The notes: a model not told the origin generated them from the letters alone. A DNA stretch of 64,000 bases from Diphasiastrum complanatum (GCA_029204225.1 CM055106.1:15132393-15196392); one strand, 5' to 3'; positions 1 through 11,098 are shown, counted from the first letter of the stretch. Made by a program: numbers and translations.

Positions 1-1310
1 ATAGGTTGGTTGCATAGTCGACCCAGGATTGAAGAGGGATGGGTGCAATGGATAGGGGCCTATGAAGAAAGATCTTCCAAAAGTAGTCGAGGAAGCAGAG
101 TGAAGGGAGCGAAGGAGGTAGGAGGAACGGGAAGAAAAGTAGGCCACTTTCTTTTTGCGGAGAAGGGAACGAAGTTGCTTTTCTGCAGAAGAAGAAAGTG
201 TAGAATTTGAGAATTTGAGGAGCTCGACATATTTTTGGAAGAAAGAACAGTCGTTGTCATACCATTTATTATGGGTACGATGATGAGAAGAGAAGCGGCG
301 AGGGGGCGCAATGGCATGAGCGGCAGTAGTCAGGGCGTGTGTTAAAAAGGAGGCTTGGGTAGTGACATCAGAGGAGGAAGGAAAGTGGTCCAAAAGACGA
401 GAGACGTGGGCAACATAGGCCTGGATTGATGAGGAGGTATACGATAGCGGGTGGGTCGAACAAAGAGGGAAGGTGGAGAAGAAGGCAGACTTGGCGCTGG
501 GGAGAAGGAGAGGTAGAGTAGAGAGTGATCAGCGAGGATTGGGGTAGAGATGGTGAAGGATGCCAGGTGGGGCAATAAAGCAGGAGATGCAATGAAATAG
601 TCCACTACGCTGTGACCGCCACCAAATGGGTTGCAAGTATATGCAGAGGAAGATGGCCATTGAAGAAGACCGTTAAGGATAATGAGACCGTGTACTTGTG
701 CCAACCTCAGAAGCCGCTCCCCAAAAAGCCTAACCATCGCTAATGAGTCCTGAGAATAACGGGCATAAGAGGTATCCAACAGATGAAGAGAGAGTGTGTC
801 AGCATAGAACTCAGTCTGGAGAGTGGCTGTGCGTGCGTTAAAGTCCCCTACAAGCAATATGTAACCATGTAGAGAGATTTTAGCAATACCGTCCGAAAGG
901 GCCTGAAAAAGATCACCTCCCAAATCCATAAACACTGAAGTGTGGGGAGCAAAGTAGCACACTGCAACAAACAAGTGTAAGAAAGATGCAATAATCTGAA
1001 GCCACAAGTAACGGCCATAAGTATCCTGAGACACCAACCGAATAGAGGAGTATACACCGACCTGTACAAACATGCAACTCCACTAGAGGCCCGAAGTATC
1101 TTGCCCTATAGCATAGGTCATGGAGCAGAAATCCACTGAAAACCAAAAATGTGCGGAAGTGGGTGTGTGGAAGACTCATATGTCTCTGCAAAAAGTAAGA
1201 AATCAGCCGAACATAGATAGGTGTCAAGATCAGTCGCTGTAGAAGAGGTGGAGAGGCCGCCGCAATTCCAAAAACTGAATGTGACGCTAGCCGGGGCTAT
1301 CGGGATGCTC
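1..1310 (-). pseudogene. LINE copy A, ORF2 endonuclease part
   Basis: This is the 5' part of a LINE ORF2 read on the minus strand, running off the left edge. Translation in several frames gives the apurinic-type endonuclease landmarks in order: an N-terminal SFWNCGGLS with a following AET stretch near 1290-1180, ILLVGDFNART near 840, GGHSVVDYFIASP near 610 and ILADHSLLYLS near 530. These fit the metal-binding Asn/Glu, the GDFN loop and the catalytic D..H pairs of the exonuclease-endonuclease-phosphatase fold that nicks target DNA. The longest clean frame is 342-1073, with frameshifts upstream, so the copy is dead. ORF1 lies just upstream at 1334-2187. The reverse transcriptase would lie left of base 1. 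The GGHSV.DY wording is shared with the LINE at 44.9 kb, so both are probably one lineage. Confidence 0.8.
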
Positions 1311-1333
1311 CCATGCCCGAGTACCCCAACTTC

Positions 1334-2187
1334 CTATTGACGCTTGGAGAAAAAGCGAGGGTTGCCATTTGCGAATACCACCCGCTGTTGTTTTGTCCTT
1401 GCCTCCTGAATAATAATTTTACGCTGTAACCATTGGCAGTGTGTAAGGTCATCATCTATGTAAATCTGAGAGCCTCGAAGAGTACGACGCGCACGAAGAA
1501 CTGCCTGTCGGTCGTCCATAGTTTTGAATTTGACAAATAATACATTTGGATCATGCTGGAGGCGCCAAGCATACTGGATACCTAGAACTGAGAGCCCCAT
1601 GCGTGAAGTAAACAAAGAGGTAACCTGGTCCAATGTTGTGCCCTCAGTAGGAAGACCCCCAGGATCTTAAGTTGAGCTTTTTGTCATCCCGACGTTGTTG
1701 TTCTGCCAAGACACCTTATATCGTGGTGTCTAAGGAGGGTGCTACAGAAGACGAAGAGGTGGTAGATGATCTCAAGATACAAGCCCATGATTTGGTCTCA
1801 CGTACTTCTTGCTCAAGAGTAGTTACCTTCTGTACATGTTCCACCGTCTCATGTAGCCGCTGTTCAAGAACGGGAATCCGGGCAGTGCACTCAACAGTGT
1901 CATGTATTTGGCGCTCAAGTAAGAGAACTTACTCATGGATGCCTTAGTATCCTCAACAGCACGGGAGATATCAGGGATGATGTCCCTCTGCAAAGCACTA
2001 AGCGCAGCACGAAGAGAAGCAATTTCAGTCTGTTGAGCGTCAATCGTGGCAGTCTTAGTAAGCAATCCGCACAAAGTTCATTGAGTTGTGAAAGAAAAGC
2101 GGCAAACTGCTTAGAAATGTACTCATTCAGCGAGGAGATGTTCTCGGGAGTGGTGTGTCGTGTGTAGGTGTGGCATGTGTCTCCCAT
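1334..2187 (-). pseudogene. LINE copy A, ORF1 (coiled coil plus C-terminal domain)
   Basis: Minus-strand ORF1 of the LINE that continues at 1-1310. The likely start is the ATG at 2187. A heptad-rich stretch follows, visible across two frames as AQQTEIASLRAALSALQRDI and then VLEQRLHETVEHVQKVTTL, suggesting a trimerising coiled coil. The last 99 residues (1633-1334) match the C-terminal nucleic-acid-binding domain of L1-type ORF1 proteins: VKFKTMDDRQAVLRARRTLRG, then a short loop, IYIDDDLT and a basic helix. Such proteins coat the element RNA. At least one frameshift between the coiled coil and the C-terminal domain, and a stop upstream of 1633, make it non-functional. The family is clear; the exact start is inferred. 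Confidence 0.75.
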
Positions 2188-2730
2188 AGCAGCTGAGGAC
2201 AGCAACGACTTGTGGCGGTCAAGCACTGACAGAATTGGTAGGCATGGTGGATGCAATTTCCAAAGTACAAAGACGTTTGCGAGAGCCTGTAGACATAAAA
2301 CTTCTAAGCACGCTTTGTGCGCAACACAAAGCCTAGAGGAAGGAGAAACGAAGCCGTAGGAGGATTTGCAGGAGATAGATGAGAGAGGAAGCAAAACCCT
2401 AGTCAAGCAATTTTACAAGAATGAGCGTAACTTTTTCATACGAAGTCCGATTGACCAAAATTGATTCAAATCGAAGGTAAGACAGAGCACTACGCAATCG
2501 TCTACAGATTTTACAGACTGCAAAAATTTTGAGATCAAGAAAAATCAAACTTTCAAAACTCAAACTGTTGAGGATCTATTGCAAAGAAACAAGCTTAGAG
2601 TAGCTAAAAGTCATGCAAGAAAGCTAGAAAGAAGTGAGAGTTGCATGGAGGAGGAAGCAGTGAGGAGATGATGGCATGGAGGTGGATAGGGAGATGGAGG
2701 TGGAGAGAGAGAAAGAAAGAAGAAAGAAAA
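2188..2730. other. Non-coding stretch, probable 5' region of LINE copy A
   Basis: No coding signal was recognised. The position upstream of ORF1 on the minus strand suggests the 5' untranslated region of LINE A, followed by a purine-rich tract at 2630-2730 that abuts the 3' end of the neighbouring element. Confidence 0.3.
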
Positions 2731-3205
2731 CTTTATTAACGTCTTTTCCATGCCAAAAGGCGTATAAGACGAGCAAGTACATCAGATAAAGTGGAACCAA
2801 GACGGAACAATGCCGTCAAACAACATAACTAAACCAAAACTAACTAAGAAGAGGATAATGTCCAAGGTTATATGGTACGTAGACCATTTACAGATTCAAC
2901 TAGCGTCTCTTCAGTGCTCTAACTCTCTCACTAACTCTGAACAGTCTCAGATATCTCATTAATAGTAGCAAGTTAAATATCTACAAAACGGATGATACCA
3001 TCCCTGTAGATCAACCGCTTTCCATTCGTTAGAGCCTCCTGTTTTGCTTTTTTCCGTTGTTGAACCTGAATGAAAGTAAGGTTTTCATCCAGGTATATCG
3101 TGGTGCCCCGCAGTGTAGATCTCTTCCCTAGCGCTTCATGACGACCAGTGGCAGATGCAAAGCGTATAACAAGAGTACCTGGATCTTTCTTAGGTCGCCA
3201 TGCAT
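2731..3205 (-). mobile_element. 5'-truncated ORF1-only LINE-derived element (copy B)
   Basis: Minus-strand element sharing about 480 bp with the longer copy at 50.3-51.5 kb. It encodes the end of an ORF1 protein: [19 protein letters not shown], then [16 protein letters not shown] and the closing IRFVDI. It then runs straight into a 3' untranslated tail, without any ORF2, ending in the stem-loop GTCTTATACGCC...GGCATGGAAAAGAC and TTAATAAAG at 2780-2731. A pyrimidine-rich tail follows on that strand. Left of the tail lies the 5' region of LINE A. At 3205 the homology stops abruptly at a TG-rich repeat, as expected of 5' truncation during target-primed reverse transcription. Confidence 0.7.
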
Positions 3206-3545
3206 TGTGTGTGTGCAACGTGCATTGCAATTTGTGTGAAAAGTTTTTGTGTGTGTGCAATGTGCATTGCAAATTGTGTATGACAAGTATGTGTGTGTGT
3301 GTCTGTGAGTGAAGTGTCTGTGTGAATGTGTGTGCATGTGGGTGATAGTGAAAGAATGTGTGTAAGCGTGTGTGTGTGTGTGTGTGTAAACTTTGTGTGT
3401 GAGTGATTGTGTGTGTTGAATCTTTGAAAGTGTGCTAAATTTCAAATCTCTAATATATGGTATGAATTAATGTATGAGTGTGTCATGTGGGGTGAGTTCA
3501 TGTGTATGACGTGTGTGTGTGTGTGTGAGAGTAACTGTGAGTCTT
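3206..3545. repeat. TG-rich imperfect simple repeat
   Basis: Degenerate (TG)n with interspersed GTGTGCAATGTGCATTGCAA-type units, two of which occur near 3210-3290. It begins exactly where copy B loses homology. The open frames through it (for example minus 3445-3128) are low-complexity shadows. Confidence 0.8.
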
Positions 3546-3604
3546 GACTCAAGTTTGTGAGCGTTGAGCAAGTGGTGTCATGGGTTTAGAGTTTAGAGTG
3601 AGAC

Positions 3605-3955
3605 TTGAGTGGACTATTGGTGAGTGGATTTAGGAGGAACCAACATCAAGAGACCATGGGTCCAATATGTACTTACTACCATGTTCTATCTAATGTCTAT
3701 CATCAATCATATTTCAGCTATATCCTAACTCCCGAGTCCCAAGCTCTTGAGCCTTTGCTCACCACTTTAGACCTTAGTGTGCACTATGGCGCGAATCTAC
3801 TATGTAGGTTTGGATGCACCATCATTTCAGATGATTGGAGTGATACAAGGAAGCTCCACATATTGCATATATTCATCTCTTCTTGTATGGGTACTACAAT
3901 TTTGAGAGCCATCAATGCCGAGAGCTACCAATACATATTTCTCTATTCCCCCTAA
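3605..3955 (+). pseudogene. hAT-type transposase fragment (DUF659-like)
   Basis: A 116-residue frame whose second half resembles the DUF659 domain of plant hAT transposases: LTTLDLSVHYGANLLCRFGC, then TIISDDWSDTRKLHILHIFI, then a short loop and TTILRAINAES. The family pattern is GCTIMSDGW.D.....LINFL followed by a GT.FL...DAS strand. The D in SDDWSD is the usual conserved acidic position. Neither the zinc-finger N-terminus nor the C-terminal dimerisation domain is present, and the frame ends in a stop soon afterwards, so this is a remnant. It may point to an old autonomous partner of the small hAT elements at 5.4 and 6.5 kb; that link is inference. Confidence 0.7.
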
Positions 3956-3980
3956 TTCTATGTGTTTATATTCTCGGACA

Positions 3981-4960
3981 TTAGTGTGCCTCTCCAAGGT
4001 CGGTTATTTCAGATTCACTTGATAGCTTGGTGAGAAACAATAACTTTGTATCATCAACGTACAAAGTTATCATGATGAATGATTGTTTAAATGACTTATA
4101 GCAAACATTTGAGTCAGTTATACATGGAGAAACCCTTATCCAAACATAATGTATTGATAATTTGAAACCATGCTCTAGGAGATTGTTTAAGCCCATACGA
4201 GGCTTTATGCAGCTTACACACATGATCCTCTTCTCCTTTTATAACATAGCCCTCTGGTTGGGACATAACTGTGTTCCTCGATTACTCCATTTAGCAATGT
4301 CTTTAAGGAATGTTTTGCCCTTGTCCAAAGCTCATAAGGTGCTACATTCTAAAGAGCTTTTGTGCAGCATCTAGTGTGGATATATGCAATTGTAGCAACT
4401 GCTTCAGTCCAACATGTCTTTGGTTTAACATGCATCTTCCACTCTCTACCAATGTCCTATTCTTCCTCTCTACTACCTCATTTGACTGAGGAGAATAGCT
4501 TATGGTGGATAGCATGAGTTGAACAAAATTCTTTGAATTCCTTAAAGAAGACTTCACCACCACCATCTATCCTTATTTATATTTCCTTGAGAGTTGATTC
4601 TCAGCACATACTTTACAATGTTTGAAACAATTAACGACTTCTAACATTTGCTTCATGAATAAACCTGTTCTTCTTCTAGAATAATCATCGATAGATGTGA
4701 TGACAAATTTCCAAGAATTATTATGTGTGCTCACAATTGGTCCATAGATGACCAAAAAAATACCACTTTCTTGAATTCTTGTGAATGTTGTGGTCCAAAC
4801 AACTTGTGGTAATAAATGCCTCTTAATTTGGTGTTTGCTCTTAGGCTGAAAAGTTTTTGCCAAATTGCCAATAGATATTGGCAATTGAAATTAAATTGTT
4901 TGTTTCCCACAGAGAACCTACTGTAACCCAAAAATCTTGCAATTATTGATCCTCCCAACA
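3981..4960 (-). pseudogene. Copia retrotransposon remnant: integrase then reverse transcriptase
   Basis: Minus-strand Ty1/Copia polyprotein pieces in the expected order. At 4884-4573 there is an integrase core start with STHNNSWKFVITSIDDYSRR. At 4566-4342 the integrase continues with SYSPQSNEVVERKNRTLVE, including the conserved NxVxERKNRT strand. At 4223-3981 a reverse transcriptase piece has SFIMITLYVDDTKLLF with the YVDD catalytic box, then ITDLGEAH. The stretch between integrase and YVDD is missing or scrambled, and the frames do not connect. No LTRs were recognised around it. The reverse transcriptase wording resembles the Copia remnant at 30.2 kb. Confidence 0.8.
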
Positions 4961-5359
4961 TTGATGGTAATGTAGCCCAATTATTATAGCAAAAAAAATC
5001 TGAATGCAGTCTAGATGCTTTATGATTCCTGTAATTTGCCAAAAGCTATGCTAAAAATGAGCAATTGGCATACATAGCAGGTACTGCTTTTAAAAAATAG
5101 TATTGTACCTTTGCTCTATACTAGCTGTACCTTCTGTAGGATTTTACGAGTACTGGTTTAACTAATAGAACTCTGAAAACAGCCTGTAGATTTATTATAT
5201 TGGTAAGAACAAGGATAATTAAGGCTCTATCGGTCCTACAAAACATCTACAATTGTAAGAAAGTGCAATAACAATGAGGGCCAGTTCTAAAGCCATTTTC
5301 CATTTTAACAAATGTCGATAATCCATTTGGGCAAGCTGGGACCCCTTCGACAAATGGCT
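4961..5359. other. Unrecognised AT-rich spacer
   Basis: No coding, LTR or RNA signal was recognised between the Copia remnant and the small hAT element. Confidence 0.4.
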
Positions 5360-5967
5360 ATATGGGCCATAGTTGCACTGCGTTTCTGAAACGCGTTTCG
5401 GAAATTTTTGAAAAATTTCCAGAAACGTTTTTTTTTATTTTTTTTTTGGGTTTTTTTTTTGGGCAATATGGATATCAGATGAAAGCTCTAATGAAGAGCA
5501 TAATTACTGTGTAATTTGCCGACTGTTTCAGGTGCAGGATGGTCCAGTTCAGGTGCATTAATCCATGTTGGCTTCTGTGAAGGATAAAAATTCAAAACTA
5601 ACCTCTAGCATGTCTGTTACGATCACAGATGGTCCCAGTAAGTGTGTTTTCGCTCAGGGGGTGGAAGGCCAAGTCATGAAGAGGTCTTACCGTTGGGGGG
5701 CGTTGCCCCCCGAACCCCCCAAATAACAACCAAATAGCTATTGACAATAAGATCTGTTTGTGCCCCATCTACTGCACTTTTGAGAGGCAAAATGCTCATT
5801 TGACCATTGATCCCCTAAAAAAATTTCAGCCATAAGCTATTTTTCCAAAAAAAAAAAAAAAAAAAAAAAAAAATTGCGATTCTGGGAGGAGAAACGCGTT
5901 TCTCAGAAACGCAGTTTCCGAAACGTCTCCTCCCAGAAACGCGATTCTGTGCAACTATGATATGGAC
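5360..5967. mobile_element. Non-autonomous hAT-like element 1 (592 bp) with its target duplication
   Basis: The element spans 5368-5959. It begins CATAGTTGCACTGCGTTTC, and its end, read on the other strand, begins CATAGTTGCACAGAATCGCG, giving terminal inverted repeats of about 11 bp. It is flanked by near-identical 8-bp direct repeats, ATATGGGC (5360-5367) and ATATGGAC (5960-5967), the duplication length typical of hAT transposons. The subterminal regions carry several GAAACGCGTTTC-type palindromes, the usual arrangement of hAT transposase-binding motifs. There is no transposase frame. An internal G6C...GC6 hairpin lies near 5694-5720 and an A-run near 5846-5871. A second family member lies at 6466. 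Confidence 0.85.
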
Positions 5968-6457
5968 CAAGTTCTTGCCAGTTACATTTTATATCCAGTA
6001 AGTTCATCCATGATTTGACAAAAAACCATTCTAGAATTATCATTTTTAGCTCGATTTAGGTTGGTATAAGATCAACTAACAACGTCCATCAGTTCATACC
6101 AGATGGATACATATGTAGCTTCTGAGAAATCATGCTTAATCAACAATCGAACTGTATTCTAGAGCATGTACTCTAATTTCTAATAAGCTGGATTATGAAA
6201 AATAAAATGCTACAGCTTAAAGATCATCTACTAGCATAAACATCTATTAACATGAATGAACAGTCTGTAAACAGTATAGACAGTATGAATTGTCCTTTTA
6301 ACTCTCACAGTCCTGCTTTGATACCCTGATGAAAATCTCTTATTTCTTAAACCTGTTAAGATCTAAATCTGAGTCTGAAATGACTAGTTATAAATGCTGT
6401 GATAAGAATGATTAAAGCCTAGCCATCACTAGAGTAAGTACCTTCATGCACTTGTAC
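5968..6457. other. Unrecognised spacer between the two hAT-like elements
   Basis: AT-rich, with no coding frame of note. It contains GCTTTGATACC at 6314-6324, a weak minus-strand match to an initiator-Met primer-binding site, with no LTR recognised beside it. Confidence 0.3.
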
Positions 6458-7153
6458 TTACAAATCATAGATGCACAGCGTTTCTGAAACGCGTTTCAGA
6501 ATCGTGTTCAGAAACGCGTTTTTGAAAATTTCAAAAAAATTTCAGAAACGTATTTTTTTTATTTTTTTTTTGGTTTTTATCGGCAATATGGGTATCAGAT
6601 GAAAGCTCTGATTAAGAGCATAATTACTGTGTAGTTTGCCGACTGTTTCGGGTGCAGGATGGTCCAGTTCATGTGCATTAATCCATGTTGGGTTCTATCA
6701 AGGATAAAAATTCAAAACTAACCTCTAGCCTGTTCGTTACGATCACAGATGGTGCCAGTAAGTGTGTTTTCGCTCAGGGAGTTGGAAGGCCAAATCATGA
6801 AGAGGACTTACCGTGGGGGCCGGGGTCTACCGGCAGCCCCTGGACCCTGCCGTTGCCCCCCAAACCCCCCACCGGGGGGCAGACCTCCTGGGGGGCTACC
6901 GCCCCCCGAACCCCCTGGGCATTTATTGAAAACCAGAGCAAATAACAACCAAATAGCTATTGAAAATAAGATCTGTTTGTGCCCCATCTACTGCACTTCC
7001 GAGAGGCAAAAAGCTGGTTTGACCATTGATCCCCTAAAAAAATATCAGCCATAAGCTAATTTTCCAAAAAAAAAAAAAATTTGGTACAATTCTGGTCTGA
7101 GAAACACGTTTCTCATAAACGCAGCTCGGTTTCTGTGCATTTATGTTACAAAT
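6458..7153. mobile_element. Non-autonomous hAT-like element 2 (680 bp) with its target duplication
   Basis: The element spans 6466-7145, in direct orientation to element 1 and strongly similar along most of its length. The ends are CATAGATGCACAG and, on the other strand, CATAAATGCACAG. The flanking 8-bp duplication TTACAAAT is perfect (6458-6465 and 7146-7153). It is longer than element 1 mainly because its central G/C-rich block is expanded (about 6810-6920), with several C6/G6 runs that can pair. The open frames through that block (6685-6945 and 6749-7054) are proline/glycine low-complexity shadows, not genes. Confidence 0.9.
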
Positions 7154-7851
7154 CATTGATGCTGTACATCAATAAAGTACTAAAGTGTCATTCAACACTG
7201 TCTTCTTGACACAAGTACAAAATAGCATTCTATATTAGCAAATGAAAGTACAATGATCAAGCCACAAAAATGGTCACATCAACTTGTCAAAAATTCTTGA
7301 TGCCCTAACTCGCTACAGGTCCTCCTATATATAGTAATTATTATTTTCTCTATCTACCCCTACCTACTCACCTACCTATCTACTAGTCAATACCTATTAG
7401 TTAACTATATGTCTAGTTTGATGTAGGCCCTTGGTACTACTTCGATGTAGGCCCTTCTAAAATCATAAAATTTAATAGGGGTTACATAATTTGAGAATTC
7501 AGAAAATCTAGAGGATGCACTCATGGTGAAGATTCTCAAGATCTTCTATTTTGATATCAAGATTTTGGAGCAACACAGCATATGACCAATCATAAGGATT
7601 GGTTTGTTGAGTATACACAAGTCCAGCTTGGAGACAGAAGTTCACACTAGATTTATGATTGAGGAGCTTAACTACAAAGTGGGAGAACTTTTTGTTGGGC
7701 AATCAGATTTCAGAACAGGAAGCATAGCTGGACTACTGGTGATACGAGCACAGCCATATCAAACTTTTTGGATTCTTACAAGTTTTTCCAAAAGTTAAAG
7801 AGAGCAGCTTGTGGAGAAGTAGGGTGCACTCCTTGTAGGGAGATCTGATCA
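7154..7851. other. Unassigned, possibly LTR or leader of the following Copia element
   Basis: No gene was recognised. TGGTGATACGAGCAC near 7737 is a degraded match to the Copia primer-binding site TGGTATCAGAGC. Placed upstream of the tandem array and a gag frame, the region could be the old 5' LTR and leader. The match is weak. Confidence 0.3.
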
Positions 7852-8465
7852 GGGTGCTAAGTGGATTTTGTGCAAGGCACAGCAGAGCCATACTGTGTGG
7901 CAAAGACAAAAGCAGAAGTTGTTGGGTATTAATCAAGTGGCACAATACCCTAGTTTGGGTCAAACCCCATTTTCCCGAAGCATCTCAATTCTTAAGTATT
8001 CTTCTGGAGTTTAGTGGATCTTGAGGCAAGGCACAGCAAAGCCATATTGTGTGGCAAAGACAAAAGCAGAAGCTGTTGGGTATTAATCAAGTGGCATAAT
8101 ACCCTAGTTTGGGTCAAACCCCAGTTTCCTGAAGCGTCTGAATTCTTAAATATTCATTTGGAGTTTAGTGGATCTTGAGCAAGGCACAGTAAAGCCATAC
8201 TGTGTGGCAAAGACAAAAGCAGAAGCTGTTGGGTATTAATCAAGTGGCATAATACCCTAGTTTGGGTCAAACCCCAGTTTCTTGAAGCATCTCAATTCTT
8301 GAGTATTCTTTTGGAGTTTAGTGGATCTTGAGCAAGGCACAACAGAGCCATATTGTGTGGCAAAGACGAGCAGAAGCTGTTGGGTATTGATCAAGTGGCC
8401 TAATAGCCTAGCTTGGGTCAAACCGCAGTTTCCTGAAGAATCTCAATTCTTGAGTATTCTTTTGG
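7852..8465 (+). repeat. Four-copy tandem array, unit about 151-155 bp
   Basis: Successive units recur at about 7852, 8007, 8161 and 8314, each including GGCAAGGCACAGCAAAGCCA, GTGGCAAAGACAAAAGCAGA and GGGTATTAATCAAGTGGC. Units differ at only a few positions. The array ends 25 bp before the ATG of a Copia gag-like frame, so it sits where a retroelement leader would be. Confidence 0.9.
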
Positions 8466-8477
8466 AGTTCCTTTTGT

Positions 8478-9840
8478 TTGATTGAAGAATCAATCATGGC
8501 TAGCCTAAGTGAAATTCTACTCAATGCCTCAAGCAGATTGGATGGTACCAACTACAGGGTGTGGAAGTTTAAGATGCAGAACATTCTCACGGATAGAGAT
8601 TGTTGGAGTATAGTCACAGGTTTCGAGGCTATTCCAAAATCTGAAGATAAATTGAAGGACTATATCAAGAGAGGATCAAAGGCACATCAGATTATCAATC
8701 TTTTTGTGAAGGATAACATCATCCCTCACATATGGGTTGCCACAGGACCTCAAGAGGCTTGGGAGACATTGAGGTCCATGTATGAAACCGTTAATACGGC
8801 TAGGGTCCTCTGTCTACAGAATAAGCTACGTACAATCAAGATGGACTCCATTAACTCAATTGTTGATAACATCACAAATCAAAGATCTTCAAGATCAACT
8901 TGCCACAGTTGGAGTGAACATCCGTGATAGTGACATAGTTTCTATAGCTTTGAGGAGCTTGTCAAATGCTTATTCTCAGGGCTATGTCATGAGTCTCTCA
9001 GTAAGGGAGAGGCTTCCCTCATTTCATGAGTTCTGTGGCCTACTCATGCATGAAGAAGTGAGGAAGGTAATGATGAGCAAGCATTTGCTCTAAGCAGAAG
9101 AACGGTTTAAAGCCAAGAAGAAGGGCAAATTCAACGCAGGTGGTCCTTCTCAGGAGCAACAGTTGGGTCAAATGCAAGTTGCAGATTCAGGTTCTTCATT
9201 TATACCTAAAAGAAAGGGTAATTGCAACAAATACGGGCATTTTGCTTCTTTAGAAGCAGAGTGAGCAAAAGAAAGGCAAAAAGCAAACCGATCACTTTGT
9301 TGAGAAGGTTGCAAACAACAATAATGAAGACGCTGGACAGTTTGAACTCTTTACTGCTACATTGGCAACTCAAGCCACAAGTGCTGGTTGGTACATAGAT
9401 TCTGGTGCCTCTAAACACATGACTCCACATTCAATGTGTCCTTGGGGACAATACAACACATCAGGTCAAAGGCAAGGGCAATGTACCTGTGAAGCCTCCT
9501 TCATTAGAAGTTAAGGTAATAACGAATGTGCTATTTGTACCATGGTTAGCCAAGAATCAACTTTCAATTGGGGCCATTACTAAACAAAACATGACAGTAG
9601 TGTTTGATGAATCTACTTGTTTAGTAAAGGACAATGAGAATAATCAAAAAATTATTGCCAAAGGATCGCAGGAGGGTGGTCTTTATCAAATCCTACAGTA
9701 CTATCTCGAGTCAAGAAGCCTAAGCAAACCTCATTAGAAGTAAATCCGACTATAACTTGTATGTTTTAAGGGAGAAAGAGGACATAGTAATTATTGTTCT
9801 CTATGTTGATGACCTTATGTTGTTGAAATGTATTGCTTAT
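8478..9840 (+). pseudogene. Copia gag, zinc knuckle and protease remnant with a stray reverse transcriptase box
   Basis: The frame opens with the Copia gag signature LNASSRLDGTNYRVWKFKMQ and continues through WETLRSMYE and, after a frameshift near 8880, a UBN2-like tail to 9090. A degraded CCHC knuckle (CNKYGHFA) lies near 9225-9250. The protease motif YIDSGASKHMT lies near 9396-9425, and its downstream strand VKVITNVLFVPWLAKNQLSI at 9510-9570. After about 9740 the sequence jumps straight to VIIVLYVDDLMLL at 9790-9826, the reverse transcriptase YVDD box, so integrase and half of the reverse transcriptase are deleted. Several stops make it inactive. The 154-bp array lies just upstream. Confidence 0.85.
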
Positions 9841-10440
9841 AAGTCGCAACATTTATGAGTCATTTTGGATTCATTTACAAATGGTTGTGCATAAATACAT
9901 GAGAACTTTTGGGACTTATCTTTTCCTGTTCGGAAAGGATGTAATGTTATCCCGAAAAACTCAGGAGATTTGGATAGTTGTTTGCCAAAAGTTAGAACTT
10001 CACGTGAGGTTCCGGTAAATCTTAAGTTATTCTAGATTAGAACTTAAGAGAAAAATCTAGATGTATTCTAGATTGGGACCCTAACTTTCGAATGACACTT
10101 TGTGCAATGTCTAAAGTAAGGGCGTTCTTGGAATTACAAACCTTATATGGGCACCGTGTGTGAGTTGGGAAAGCCTGGAACTTTCCAAATGGAAAGGACT
10201 TTCAGGAACAACTCATGTGTCTTTTAAGAATTGTAATGCACTCTTATGATTGGTATGGCTCAGATTCTAGGGAATACCTAATCCATAGGAGAGGATAGTA
10301 TTCATACCCCGGATGAAAAAACAGGTGAGTAGAATTTTGGTACGACTGATCACCTTACCAAATCGACTATGTTCATTCAGGTATAGACCAAGAAGTATAA
10401 GAGTATCTGTTTAGGCTTTACAGATTATCAAAGTGACATT
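9841..10440. other. Unrecognised stretch
   Basis: No family was recognised. A short open frame at 9833-10018 has no identifiable motif. Confidence 0.3.
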
Positions 10441-11098
10441 ATGAACATTTTGTTTTGAAGTTCACTGGTCGCTTTTTGATCGGTCGTATTTGCTAAACTA
10501 CCAGTAAACAGTTTTGCAGGCAGCGGTGAGAAGACACTAAACTTGTCCAGCAATCAGTCGGCGGTGATCCAGCTCAGTGATCAGTCAGCAGTGATCAGGT
10601 CTGTACCATCAGCAAACGGATCTGGTAGACAGTGATGAGATGCCCCCAATTTAGTGATCAGGTTCTGTAGGTTTGATCTAGCTCTAACAATTCTGCAACG
10701 AGCAAAGAGATCCAATAGAAGAAGATTCGTGTTGTCCTCCTGACAACGTTGACTCAATGCTTTGCTGTCCTACAACAACCTGAAATCTGAGACAGATTTC
10801 ATAATCTCCTCTTGCAGCACAACCCTTCTTGTAGCACTAGATCTTATCACGATACCATCTCCACACCCTGAAGATGAAGATCAAACTTGAGAGCTGGCTG
10901 GGGATACCACCTCCACACCCTGAAGATGGTCGAATCAACCTGCATGCTCCAAATTAAGCACTAGAATCTTGACCTTGAGTCTAACTAAATTCTAACTTGA
11001 CTTTACTAAATATAAGTAAAGGCCTCTAGAATTAGCATGCAGGCACGGCCCAATAATCCTAATTAATCCTGGATGACGACATTAGGGGTAGTAATGTG
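10441..11098 (-). mobile_element. Short LTR plus GATC-rich leader of an LTR retroelement
   Basis: Read on the minus strand, it begins TGTTACAGTAAATGTTCACA at 11098 and carries the marker ACCCCTAATG found in LTRs at 27.1, 53.8 and 56.3 kb. Left of it is a leader with repeated CAGCGGTGAT / GATCAGTCAGCAGTGATCAG words (10520-10640) and a block at 10730-10830 that is strongly similar to 26810-26900. No coding domain remains. The LTR part appears to be only about 150 bp. Confidence 0.6.

Noticed and set aside
6314-6324. GCTTTGATACC as a minus-strand primer-binding site
   Set aside because: Short match with no recognisable LTR next to it.
6810-6925. G/C-rich block as an organellar DNA insertion
   Set aside because: The block sits inside an element with its own ends and target duplication and recurs shorter in the sister copy; no organellar gene sequence is present.
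6685-7054. Pro/Gly-rich open frames in the G/C block
   Set aside because: They lie entirely inside a non-autonomous hAT element, overlap in two frames and read homopolymer runs.
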